From Carboxylicivirga taeanensis (GTDB taxonomy: Bacteria > Bacteroidota > Bacteroidia > Bacteroidales > Marinilabiliaceae), in assembly GCF_051851475.1 (NCBI RefSeq), contig NZ_JBPUSJ010000004.1, forward strand, positions 248,001 to 312,000: DNA of 64,000 nucleotides, written 5' to 3'. This document shows positions 36,491 to 45,682 of this stretch, one piece after another (within the stretch, counting starts at the first letter, position 1; every line of letters starts with the position of its first letter). Below the pieces are notes generated by a model. It was given only the letters and a program-made list of their open reading frames with translations. It ran no database searches and had not been told where the DNA came from. The position numbers were made by a program, and so were the translations under genes.

Positions 36491-37906
36491 ATGAACTCAC
36501 AGACCGCAACTGGCAAAGGGGCTGTTTTGAAAGAAACAGTGAAGGAATTGGAAAATGAAACAGACACTATTGCAAAGCCTATGAATGATGAAAAAATACA
36601 GCAACTGAAAAGTGCGGTGGAGCTATCGCCCGACAATCCCGTGTTGCTGCAGATGTATTTAGAAGCCCTCCAAGAGGCCTGTATGTGGCAGGAGGCCGAG
36701 ACAGTATGTAAGCAGTTGGCAAATACTGACCCGGGTTATCAGTTGGAGTATGCCCGCTTGCTTTATAAAAACAATAAAATATCGCAAGGTATTTTGCTGC
36801 TGGAGCATCATATTGAGCAAGGCATGCAGGATGCTGAAGCCTATAAATGGTTAATTCTGTTCTATAACAAGGAGAACAACCAAACGGCGGCCGGTCGCCT
36901 GTATCGGGCGCTGAATGCCCTGCATCCCGACTACCGCGACGATGAACTGGATGAGCTGTTTAAGGCCACAGAGGACGAGAGTTGCGAAGAGGACGAAAGG
37001 GTAAGCTTGCTTGTTGAGGAAAAACCGGCCGCACCCATCATCCCACTGGAAAAGCCCAATGTATCGTTTAAAGATGTAGGAGGGATGAAGTCGGTAAAGG
37101 AGGATATCTCCATGAAAATCATCAACCCCATTAAGCATGCCGATTTATTTAAGCAATACGGAAAAAAAATTGGGGGTGGTATATTGCTGTACGGACCTCC
37201 GGGGTGCGGAAAAACCCATATTGCCAGGGCAACTGCCGGCGAAATTGATTCGGCATTTATCTCGGTGGGCATTAATGATGTGCTCGATATGTACCTCGGC
37301 CAAAGCGAGCGACAACTACACGACATTTTTGAGTATGCCCGAAAAAATACCCCTTGCGTCATATTTTTCGATGAGGTGGATGCCTTGGGCGCTAACCGCA
37401 CCGATATGAAAAACAGTGCCGGAAAAAATGTGATAAACCAGTTTTTGCAGGAGATGGACGGGCTGCAGGCCGAAAACGATGGCATCCTTGTTCTTGGGGC
37501 AACAAATGCACCCTGGCACATCGATGCAGCCTTTAAAAGACCGGGGCGCTTCGATCGCATCATTTTTATTCCGCCACCCGATGAAGAGGCTCGCAAAGAG
37601 ATATTGGAAATTCAATTGAAAGATAAGCCGGCCATGGATCTGGATAGCGCCAAAATTGCCCGGAATACCAAAGATTTTACCGGGGCCGATATGAAAGCTC
37701 TGGTCGATGTGGTTATTGAGGAGAAACTAAAAACCATTATCGAAACGGGCAAAGAAACCCCGATTAAAACCAGGGATTTCCTGTCGGCAATAAAGCGCAT
37801 TAAGCCATCCTGTAAAGTATGGTTCGAAACCGCTAAAAATTATGCTGTCTACTCCAACCAGAGCGGCCAGTACGATGATATACTAACTTACTTAAATATA
37901 AAATAA
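36491..37906 (+). CDS. TPR-AAA+ ATPase of the CDC48/FtsH-like type
   Basis: Start placed at ATG 36491; ATG 36581 (MNDEKIQQLK) is also possible. About 471 residues: an N-terminal TPR-like helical region (~30-150, LKSAVELSPDNPVLLQMY; GYQLEYARLLYKNNKISQGI), an acidic linker, then one AAA+ module starting VSFKDVGGMKSVKEDISMKI. Walker A is GPPGCGKTH with Lys241, Walker B CVIFFDEVDALG, sensor 1 GATNAPW, arginine fingers FKRPGRFDR. It has no membrane segment or zinc protease, so it is not FtsH; it is probably a remodelling ATPase. The next gene begins four bases later and encodes a TPR membrane protein, a likely partner. Confidence 0.85.
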   Translation: MNSQTATGKGAVLKETVKELENETDTIAKPMNDEKIQQLKSAVELSPDNPVLLQMYLEALQEACMWQEAETVCKQLANTDPGYQLEYARLLYKNNKISQGILLLEHHIEQGMQDAEAYKWLILFYNKENNQTAAGRLYRALNALHPDYRDDELDELFKATEDESCEEDERVSLLVEEKPAAPIIPLEKPNVSFKDVGGMKSVKEDISMKIINPIKHADLFKQYGKKIGGGILLYGPPGCGKTHIARATAGEIDSAFISVGINDVLDMYLGQSERQLHDIFEYARKNTPCVIFFDEVDALGANRTDMKNSAGKNVINQFLQEMDGLQAENDGILVLGATNAPWHIDAAFKRPGRFDRIIFIPPPDEEARKEILEIQLKDKPAMDLDSAKIARNTKDFTGADMKALVDVVIEEKLKTIIETGKETPIKTRDFLSAIKRIKPSCKVWFETAKNYAVYSNQSGQYDDILTYLNIK

Positions 37907-37910
37907 GCAG

Positions 37911-39146
37911 ATGAGCCAGATTGCCAGAATAGAATTACTACTCCAACAAGATAAATATTCACAGGCCGAAAGGGAGATAAGAGCACAGCTGCTCGAAGAG
38001 CCCAACAATGGCATTTACTATGCCCTTTTAGCCTTAAGTTTGTCCGGCTTAGGCAAAAATAAAGAGGCGCTGCAGGCAGCACACAAAGGGGTAGGCCTGA
38101 TGCCCCATGCCGCCTATGCTTTTTACGTGCTGGCTAAGTGTTATATCCGTACAGACGATTACAAACTGGCCAGTGACGCCATACAGGAGGCCTTGCGCAT
38201 CGAACCGGAGGATGAAGATTACCTGTGTCTCTATGCCGCTATCCTGAACGATCAGGGGAACCATCAAAAGGGCTTAACCACCATTAATAAGGCCCTGGCA
38301 ATAAATCCCGAACATGCCGCTTCTAAGCAAATAAAATCGCTGCTGCTAAGGGGGCTGGGTAAATACAGGGAGGCAGATGCCATGGCCGACGAAGCTCTGA
38401 ACGACAACCCCGAAAGTGCCCATGCTTTTGCCGCTAAAGGCTGGTCGTCTTTAGATACGGGGCAGGTAAAAGCCTCTTTGGAGCATTTTAAATCGGCCGT
38501 CATGCTCGATCCTACCAGCGACTATGCCAAGTCGGGTTTAGTAATGGCCATTAAAGCGCAAAATCCACTGTTCAACGCGTTCTATAATTACTACAATTGG
38601 GTGGGTAAGCTCTCATCCAAAGCCAGGTGGGGCTTTATCATTGGAGCCTTCATTATTATGCGGATAGCCAATAAACTGAGCCAGACAAACTCAGACCTGG
38701 CACCCCTGTTCTCAGTTGTTGTTGGCCTGTACATCGCCTTTGTGTTCATGGTGTGGACCATCAATCCCATCTTCAATATTTTCATGCGCTTTAACAAATA
38801 TGGAAAGCACGCCCTGGATAAAGGCGAAATATTGGGAGCCAACATCATGGCTTTTTTATTAGCTTCGGCACTCATACAGTATGTTTTACACCTTCAGTTC
38901 GACTGGTACCCGATAACCGGTGCCATTAGTTCAATGTTTTTAACACTGCCTTATTCATCTACTTTTGCACGCTGGGTCACGCCGGCTTTTGCCAAACATT
39001 TTGCTTATAGTTTGCTATTAACGGCAATAGGGATAGCATCGGTAGTACTACCATTAATCGGACAGGAGAGGCTCAACGGTACCTTGTGGATGGGGTTCCT
39101 GATAGGAACGGTAGGCTATACATGGGTGTCGCAAATTGGGAAATAA
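37911..39146 (+). CDS. TPR-repeat multi-pass membrane protein, partner of the AAA+ ATPase
   Basis: A 411-residue protein four bases after the ATPase stop, so co-translated. Residues 1-220 are about six TPR units (QDKYSQAEREIRAQLLEEPN, IRTDDYKLASDAIQEALRIE, NHQKGLTTINKALAINPEH, YREADAMADEALNDNPESAH). Residues ~240-411 contain five or six membrane segments (WGFIIGAFIIMRIA, LFSVVVGLYIAFVFMVWT, AFLLASALIQYVLHL, SLLLTAIGIASVVLPLIG). The TPR part faces the cytosol by the positive-inside rule. The pair resembles a membrane-docked ATPase module; the cargo is unknown. Confidence 0.8.
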   Translation: MSQIARIELLLQQDKYSQAEREIRAQLLEEPNNGIYYALLALSLSGLGKNKEALQAAHKGVGLMPHAAYAFYVLAKCYIRTDDYKLASDAIQEALRIEPEDEDYLCLYAAILNDQGNHQKGLTTINKALAINPEHAASKQIKSLLLRGLGKYREADAMADEALNDNPESAHAFAAKGWSSLDTGQVKASLEHFKSAVMLDPTSDYAKSGLVMAIKAQNPLFNAFYNYYNWVGKLSSKARWGFIIGAFIIMRIANKLSQTNSDLAPLFSVVVGLYIAFVFMVWTINPIFNIFMRFNKYGKHALDKGEILGANIMAFLLASALIQYVLHLQFDWYPITGAISSMFLTLPYSSTFARWVTPAFAKHFAYSLLLTAIGIASVVLPLIGQERLNGTLWMGFLIGTVGYTWVSQIGK

Positions 39147-39689
39147 TACAGGCAGATGAGTCAGGTAACAACGGCATAAAAAGTATGTGCCATATTGTGC
39201 GCAACAAGATAGGGGACGGCCAGGTGTCAAAGTAGAGATTGTGGAAGGTGATTCCTGAAGGTCTTCTTCTCCAGGCGCAAAAAAGCACAGAAGCCAAGGG
39301 GAACCCGCGCATAGTCGGATGTAAGCAGTCGGGGGAGGCTGCAGAGAAGAATAGCCTGCTGCTTCCGCTGTTAACGCGGAACTGTTTCAGGGCACGGGAA
39401 GTCTTAATCTCCTTTGGCCGGTAATGAGGGCTCTTTAGCCACCAGCTAACATAAGTAGCTGTCATAATTGGTATGGTTCGGTCATCAAAGCCACTGCTAA
39501 CATAACTTATCAGTGTGATGCCTGGGTTACTGAAGGAGTTGTAAACATTGGCGCAGCTAACGGGGTTTATATTTTTCATTTATGGTTTTCGTCCAGGAGT
39601 TTCATGGGGTCGATTAAGTTATCATAAAATGTGACTTATGTAATTAATTTGCGTAATCAGGCTGATGATAACAAACTTATAACCCACTC
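39147..39689. other. Intergenic region without recognised gene
   Basis: 543 bases. A 168-codon - strand frame (39073-39579) and a 61-codon + strand frame occur, but neither shows a family motif, signal peptide or regular composition, and the - frame overlaps the end of the TPR gene. The base composition is more GC-rich than the flanking intergenic DNA, so a decayed insertion is possible, but I could not identify it. Confidence 0.4.
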
Positions 39690-40835
39690 ATGAAGGCCGT
39701 TTACACGATGAAGTTTTTATTGTATACATTCGTTATTCTGTTTACCCAATTATCGCAACACAAAGTTAGCGGGCAGGTCAGCTAAGTAGCCGGTAAATCG
39801 CAGCTTATACTTCAAGCAATAGAGCAATACCATTATCAACCGCGATTAATTGATGATGCTTTTTCAGCGTTTTTATTCGATGACTTTATTCTGAGTCTGG
39901 ATGAAAGAAAACTCATCTTTTCAACGAACGACCTGGAACAGCTTGATAAGTTCAGGTACGAATTAGATAATTATATTAACAATAAAGACTATTCATTTAT
40001 CAGTGAAATTGCATCTTTATATGATAAACGAATACGGGAAACAAACTTGTTCCTCAATGCTCAACAGAATCGAGAGTACAATTACGGGTTATCTGAATCC
40101 ATCGAATTTTATCCTAACCGGGGGTATTTAAACCCCAATGCTCTGGCGGCCCGATACAAGAAGTTGATAAAATACAAAGTACTCAGCTTGTATTTGCAGC
40201 AAGCCGATTCTCTTACCAGTAAAGCGGCTGTGGACAGTAAATAGCTGGAGGCCTTAAAAGAGGAAGCCATTGAGTGGGAGTTATGCTGGATACAAAATAA
40301 GCTGGGGCAGGACAATAGCGCAGCACAGTATGTCGAAGCGTGTTTTCTAAAAGCTTTATCAAATACTTTCGATCCTCATACGCTGTATTTATCGCCCTCC
40401 GAAACCGATTTTTTTAATCAGTCACTATCCGATGAGAGCCTGTCGTTTGGGATGGAGCTGTATCGCAATAATAGAGGAGAGCTGGTTATCGAATCGCTCA
40501 TTCCTGGAGGACCGGCATGGCACTCCAATCAGTTTAACGAAGGGGACATTATTAGGTCAATCAGGAGTGATCGGGATAGCACCGTGGAGTTAAAGTACAT
40601 CCCCACTAAAGAAGCTGTTGACATCATTTATTCGGATCAGATTAGAAAGGCTGTTTTTACAATTCAAAAAATGAATGGTGAGCAGGTTGAGAGCTACAAT
40701 AAAGCCGTTGCCGAGTTTAATGAGGAAATAAAAAAGTACAACGAAACCAATGAATTCACCAATAAGAAAAGAGCAAAGACTATAGAGTATTGGAACCAGG
40801 AAGTAGAAAAGTTCTTTGAGCGAAACACAAACTAG
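39690..40835 (+). pseudogene. Decayed S41 tail-specific protease (Prc-like) with two in-frame stops
   Basis: One frame carries recognisable sequence from ATG 39690 to 40835: a signal peptide (FLLYTFVILFTQLS), stop TAA at 39783-39785, then the tail-specific protease N-terminal domain (LILQAIEQYHYQPRLIDDAF, LEQLDKFRYELDNYI, SLYDKRIRETNLFLNA), stop TAG at 40242-40244, then FDPHTLYLSPSETDFFNQ and the PDZ domain (GMELYRNNRGELVIESLIPG, FNEGDIIRSI). No frameshift occurs. The S41 catalytic domain that should follow the PDZ is missing; the product ends VEKFFERNTN. Intact relatives cut off C-terminal tails in the periplasm. Three separate lesions make it a clear pseudogene. Confidence 0.85.
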
Positions 40836-40877
40836 TAATCGGGCATTTCGACAGAATCATGAAGGCTGCAGAATAAG

Positions 40878-40926
40878 CCCTGTCAACTAAGTTAAGCTTT
40901 TCGGACAGGGTTTATTTTACAGGCGC
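40878..40926 (+). terminator. Terminator-like hairpin after the S41 pseudogene
   Basis: CCCTGTC (40878-40884) and GACAGGG (40914-40920) pair around a 29-base loop, followed by TTTATTTT. The long loop weakens it, but the T-rich tail fits. Confidence 0.55.
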
Positions 40927-41578
40927 ACATTGCATATAAGATTGGGTAATAAAAGTCTATTGTATGGTTGTGAATTAAGTCGTCATAAGCTCGGATTTAC
41001 CTACTTTCCGATACGTAATTTTCTAATTACTGATATCTAGTTCTTTGCAAGGATTTAGTTGTAAATATTACTTAGAGGATTTAAATCCGTATGTTTCACT
41101 AGAAACACCTTCACTACAGCATTATGGAGCAATCTTAACTAACTTTCAAGGCTTTGGCAATTTTATAAAAAACTAACTTATTTACAATGCTTTTTCTTCT
41201 TACACAGGATTAGTACATCAACAAAAAAAGTTGTAGATATATTTTAATAATAACTATTCTTCTTTATAAATAAGGGCAGTTGTTTAGCTTCCAATATTAC
41301 ATTATGTAATTGCTTGCTTTATAACTATAGTTACTATCTAACCACTATTCAGAAAGATAATTCGACCTTTTGCAAGCCTTGTAGGTATTGACAATCTCAA
41401 AAACTGATTTTACAAATGCGTTTTACATTTTGACATCTTTTAAGTGTACTAAGTGAGTTTAGGCAAGATGGTAAAGAGTGATTATTTGGCTATAAATACA
41501 TTAATAAGCACTTATAATATCATTGAATTTTGGAATTGCAATACATCTTTGATTTTCTTGATTATTCTTTTAAATGAT
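40927..41578. other. AT-rich intergenic region upstream of the HTCS gene
   Basis: About 650 bases with no supported gene, RNA or repeat. Nothing in either strand resembles a known family. Probably 5' regulatory DNA of the sensor gene plus non-coding drift. Confidence 0.45.
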
Positions 41579-41586
41579 TATTTTTG
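41579..41586 (+). promoter_or_regulatory. Candidate -7 element of the HTCS gene
   Basis: TATTTTTG matches TAnnTTTG and lies five bases before the ATG at 41591; a TTG occurs 18 bases upstream (41558-41560), near the Bacteroidota spacing. Transcription from it would give an almost leaderless message. AT richness makes chance matches common. Confidence 0.28.
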
Positions 41587-41590
41587 AACT

Positions 41591-44500
41591 ATGCTAACCA
41601 GTCGTCACTTGAAGATATTATTTACCGTTATTTTTATCAATTTAACTTCTGTTCTTAGTGCTAAGGATGTATTGAAGTTTGAGCATATTGATTTACCGCC
41701 CGAGATTATTAATACAAAAATACTTTGCATACTGGAGGATAAGACAGGTCTAATGTGGTTTGGAACATCAAGTGGTCTAATATGTTACGATGGTTACAAA
41801 GTAAAGTCTATCGAGAATGTTAATGTCGAAGCTCAACGAAGTAGTTTCGGTTATGTGAGTGCATTAGTTGAAGATAGAGCTAATCAAATATGGGTTGGAA
41901 CGAATACCGGTGTTTTTATATATAATAAGAATACACAGCTTGCAAAGTTAATAAGCGATAAACACTTGAGAAATAAAGTGTGTAGAACATTATATCTAAC
42001 AAGTAGTGACGAGATAGTTATTGGAACAGAAGAAGGACTTTTCATCTACGATCAAAGGGGAGAGATGAAGGAGCGGTATATTCATCAACCAGGACTCAGA
42101 ACAGGACTAAGTAACAATGTTGTACGATGCATCTATGAAGATCTTCAAAAGCGATTATGGATTGGAACGTATGATCAGCTTAATCTGCTTGATAGAAAAC
42201 AAAAACAGATTAAGCACTATCGCTTGCAAAGAGCAGACTCTCTTAAACATCGGAATAATTTGATATTGAGTATCCAATCGAGCCAAGGGGATGCTGATAG
42301 TATTTTGGTTGTGGGCACCGAAACTGGTTTGTGCTTATTTAACACAATTAATAATGTATTTAAACAATATAGACATCAAGAAGAACGTAACTCAATTAGT
42401 AACAGTGTTGTAAAGTCCGTATGCGTTCAAAGTACAAAACTGTGGCTCGGAACAGACATGGGGTTAAGCATATTTGATATTGAGAAAAACCGGTTTGAGA
42501 ACTATTTTTATGACCATAGAAATTTATTTTCCCCTTCAAGTAATGTAATTAATCATGTATATATTGATAAGTTAAATAATGTTTGGCTGGCAACAGACAT
42601 AGGTATAGATAAAGCCTATATAAATGGACAAGTTATTGTAAATAACATTGAGTTAATTAGGGGTGTATTAAAAGTTAACAGTGTTAGCAAGAATAATAAT
42701 GATGATATTTGGATTGCTTCTGATGAGGGAGTGATCCATTATAAAAACCACGAGGAAAAATATAAACAATATTTACCCCCATTGTTACTGCATAATAAAG
42801 TGAATGAAGTTTATTGCGATTCGAATGGGAATGTTTGGATAGCAACTTCTGGTGGTCTCAATTTTTATGATAATTTAAAAGGTGAATTCAGTGCCTATGT
42901 GGCAAACAATAATGGGCGAAGAAGTTTAGAGACTAACTACATTAGTTGTATTGAAGAGGATAATGAAGGAGCACTTTGGGTAGGAACATATAACAAAGGT
43001 ATTTATAAAGCATTTTGGAACCAGCATAATCAATTGGAGTTTGTTAATTACAAACATCAAAGCAATAATGAAAACTCCCTAATATCAAATAAAGTATTCG
43101 ATATTGAGATTGACGAGGATAATGTGTGGGTGGCCACCAACAAAGGTGTTAATCGGCTCAATGTTGTGAGTGGCATTTTTGAGAGGTATTCACACCTTTC
43201 TGGAGGAAATACAAATCATTTCATTTCGCAATTCTTTATTGATAAAGACAGTTCTTTATGGATGGCCACCGGTAAAGGGCTTTATCACCTTGAGGCCGGA
43301 GGTACACAGTTTAATTGGCTGCGGGATTTACCGAAAAGTGTGAGTAGCGTTGCCGCATTAGATTCAGTAGTTTATTTTGTTGCTAGAAATAGCTTTCACC
43401 TATATGACCTAAAAAACGAAGAATTGATTAGAATCCCTAATGTTAAGTTAGGGCTTACTTCTATTACTGATTTAAAACTATTAGATGATGGAAGGATGGT
43501 TCTTAGTGGGAATAAAGGTTTCGTAACCGTACATGTCAAAGCACTAAAGATTGATAAACGTATTCCAAAAGTACACTGGACATCTTTTTCGATTCATAAT
43601 GATGAAGTGAGGCCATTCTTATTAAATAATGATAGAAACGTGATTGAGAGTCAGATTGATGAAACAGAATACATTGAGTTGGATTACTTACAGAATTCAT
43701 TCACAATGGAATTCTCTTCTTTTCAATACAGCTTTGAGAATTCCTGTGCTTATAAATATCTACTCGAGGGTTTTGATAAGGAGTGGCAAACGACTAGGGG
43801 CAATCAAAATTACGCAGCATATACCCAAGTTAGACCAGGAACTTATAAGCTTATGGTTAAAGCTTCTAATACGTATGGACTATTTGGAGATGAAGTCAGG
43901 ACGATGGTTATTAAGGTAAATCCTCCCTTCTACTTCTCAACCTGGGCTATAGTGTTATATATCTGTTTGATAATTACTCTTTTCTTTGTTTCCAGACGAA
44001 TGTTAATAGCCAGAGAGAAGCATTTAAGTGATATTCGTTTTCAAACGCTTCAAAGACAAAAAAGCGAGGAATTAATTGAAATAAAAACTCGTTTCTTTAC
44101 AAATATCTCTCATGAACTTAAAACGCCTTTAACATTAATAAGTAGCCCTATTGATGATTTATTGACAAAGAACATAGATGAGTCTGTCAGGAAACCACTT
44201 AAGCTGGTTAAGCGAAATACAGATCGTTTAAAAAAGCTTGTCAGTCAAATACTTGATATACGAAATATTGATAGTGGTGGTGAAATATTAAATGTTCAGG
44301 AGTATAACATTATCTGGTTTATTGATAATGTTGTCTCTCAGTTTAAAAGTGAAGCAGAGCGTCGAGATATGCTTCTCCAATATGTTTCTCATGAAGAGTC
44401 ATTGCTAATGCACTTCGATATGGAAAAAACTGAGAAGATATTAGTTAATCTTCTCTCTAATGCTTTAAAGTTTACGCCAGATGGAGGTGTAATTAAAGTA

Positions 44501-45664
44501 CAACTTCAAGACGGACGACAAGTCAATAAGAAACAAAATGAACTTTTAGTGTCAATTATTGATAATGGCGGAGGAATCAGAAAGGAGGATCAGGGAAATA
44601 TATTTAATCGCTTTTATACTTTAGGTGCAGATAATTATAGTAGTCAGCAAGGTACGGGTATAGGCCTGTCTATGGTTAAAGAGTATGTAACCCTGCAGGG
44701 AGGCAAAATATTTTTAGAAAGTGAGCTTGGGAAAGGAAGTTGCTTCACATTTTCAATACCATTTAATTTACAAAAGGATAATCAAGTAATAAAACGTAAG
44801 GCTCAATTTGCGAAAGTAGAAATCGATATTGAATCAGAACTTGGCCGTGAAAAACCATTTGAAGGTGAGCCGGATACAAAACGATTAAAAATATTAATTG
44901 TCGAAGATGATAAAGACTTAGGAGAATATCTGGCTGATGGTCTGCATGAAAAATATGAAGTCCTTGTTGCTGAGAATGGTCAAGAGGGCTTCCGTCTGGC
45001 ACTTGCTGAAGTGCCAGATCTGATAATATCAGACTGGATGATGCCAGTTATGAATGGTATTCAACTTTGTCAAAATATAAAAGACGATTTGCGTACCTGT
45101 CATATACCATTCATATTGTTGACTGCCAAAGGAGGTTTAGAAAGTCAGACGGAAGGAATTGAAACAGGAGCTGATGATTATATGCAGAAACCATTTAATA
45201 TGGCATATTTGCTGATTAGGATTCAAAACCTAATTGATCAGCGAACACAATTAAAGGTAATTTACGCTAAGCAAATAAAATTAGAGCCATCTAAAATAAC
45301 TGTCACAACTTTAGATGAAAAGTTTCTGGATGACCTGAAAGCTCATATGGAGAAGGAAATAGACAATCCGGAATTGAATGTAGCCATATTAGCTGATAAG
45401 ATGGGAATGAAAACCACCAACCTTTACCGGAAAATCAAAGCCTTGACCGGTCAATCGGCTACTGAATTTATCAGAACCTTCCGTTTAAAAAGAGCTGCTC
45501 AGTTATTAAAAGAAGAAGGTCTAAATGTGACTGATGTTATGTACATGGCAGGGTTTAATCACCGCTCATACTTTACAAGAAGTTTTAAAGCATTGTACGG
45601 TGTTTCTCCCAAGGAATACAAGAATGAAAAAACTCCTGACGCCTCAATCAGGAGCTACAATTAG
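41591..45664 (+). CDS. Hybrid two-component system sensor/regulator (HTCS) of PUL B
   Basis: A 1357-residue fusion. After a signal peptide come two-component propeller repeats (~25-690; GLMWFGTSSGLICYDGYK, QIWVGTNTGVFIYN, NVWIATSGGLNFYDN), a Y_Y_Y domain (~700-780), a membrane segment (WAIVLYICLIITLFFVSR, ~785-803), a histidine kinase with H-box FTNISHELKTPLTLI (His841) and ATP-binding motifs IIDNGGGI and GTGIGLSMVKEYV, a receiver domain (~1097-1215; ILIVEDDKDL, Asp1148 in SDWMMPVMNG, Lys in LTAKGG/MQKPF) and an AraC-type HTH (~1245-1345). HTCSs sense an oligosaccharide in the periplasm and switch on the neighbouring PUL, here 50010-64000. All phosphorelay residues look intact. Confidence 0.95.
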   Translation: MLTSRHLKILFTVIFINLTSVLSAKDVLKFEHIDLPPEIINTKILCILEDKTGLMWFGTSSGLICYDGYKVKSIENVNVEAQRSSFGYVSALVEDRANQIWVGTNTGVFIYNKNTQLAKLISDKHLRNKVCRTLYLTSSDEIVIGTEEGLFIYDQRGEMKERYIHQPGLRTGLSNNVVRCIYEDLQKRLWIGTYDQLNLLDRKQKQIKHYRLQRADSLKHRNNLILSIQSSQGDADSILVVGTETGLCLFNTINNVFKQYRHQEERNSISNSVVKSVCVQSTKLWLGTDMGLSIFDIEKNRFENYFYDHRNLFSPSSNVINHVYIDKLNNVWLATDIGIDKAYINGQVIVNNIELIRGVLKVNSVSKNNNDDIWIASDEGVIHYKNHEEKYKQYLPPLLLHNKVNEVYCDSNGNVWIATSGGLNFYDNLKGEFSAYVANNNGRRSLETNYISCIEEDNEGALWVGTYNKGIYKAFWNQHNQLEFVNYKHQSNNENSLISNKVFDIEIDEDNVWVATNKGVNRLNVVSGIFERYSHLSGGNTNHFISQFFIDKDSSLWMATGKGLYHLEAGGTQFNWLRDLPKSVSSVAALDSVVYFVARNSFHLYDLKNEELIRIPNVKLGLTSITDLKLLDDGRMVLSGNKGFVTVHVKALKIDKRIPKVHWTSFSIHNDEVRPFLLNNDRNVIESQIDETEYIELDYLQNSFTMEFSSFQYSFENSCAYKYLLEGFDKEWQTTRGNQNYAAYTQVRPGTYKLMVKASNTYGLFGDEVRTMVIKVNPPFYFSTWAIVLYICLIITLFFVSRRMLIAREKHLSDIRFQTLQRQKSEELIEIKTRFFTNISHELKTPLTLISSPIDDLLTKNIDESVRKPLKLVKRNTDRLKKLVSQILDIRNIDSGGEILNVQEYNIIWFIDNVVSQFKSEAERRDMLLQYVSHEESLLMHFDMEKTEKILVNLLSNALKFTPDGGVIKVQLQDGRQVNKKQNELLVSIIDNGGGIRKEDQGNIFNRFYTLGADNYSSQQGTGIGLSMVKEYVTLQGGKIFLESELGKGSCFTFSIPFNLQKDNQVIKRKAQFAKVEIDIESELGREKPFEGEPDTKRLKILIVEDDKDLGEYLADGLHEKYEVLVAENGQEGFRLALAEVPDLIISDWMMPVMNGIQLCQNIKDDLRTCHIPFILLTAKGGLESQTEGIETGADDYMQKPFNMAYLLIRIQNLIDQRTQLKVIYAKQIKLEPSKITVTTLDEKFLDDLKAHMEKEIDNPELNVAILADKMGMKTTNLYRKIKALTGQSATEFIRTFRLKRAAQLLKEEGLNVTDVMYMAGFNHRSYFTRSFKALYGVSPKEYKNEKTPDASIRSYN
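45627..45654 (-). terminator. Terminator of the minus-strand GH gene located inside the HTCS 3' coding end
   Basis: On the - strand CTCCTGA (45654-45648) and TCAGGAG (45639-45633) form a 7-bp stem with an 8-base loop followed by six T (45632-45627). It lies 29 bases past the stop of the - strand GH gene (45683), within the last codons of the convergent HTCS gene, whose final residues (TPDASIRSY) are encoded by it. Confidence 0.8.
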
Positions 45665-45682
45665 CAGGTGATGAAAGTATAA

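Noticed and set aside
36931..37596. 221-codon - strand frame inside the AAA+ gene
   Set aside because: Antisense shadow of the well-supported ATPase; composition (Ser/Pro runs) is typical of a reversed GC-rich coding strand.
39073..39579. 168-codon - strand frame overlapping the end of the TPR membrane gene
   Set aside because: No family motif, signal or normal amino-acid balance (very rich in Ser, Pro, Trp), and part of it is antisense to a real gene. A group II intron remnant was considered, but I could not find domain V or a reverse transcriptase motif.
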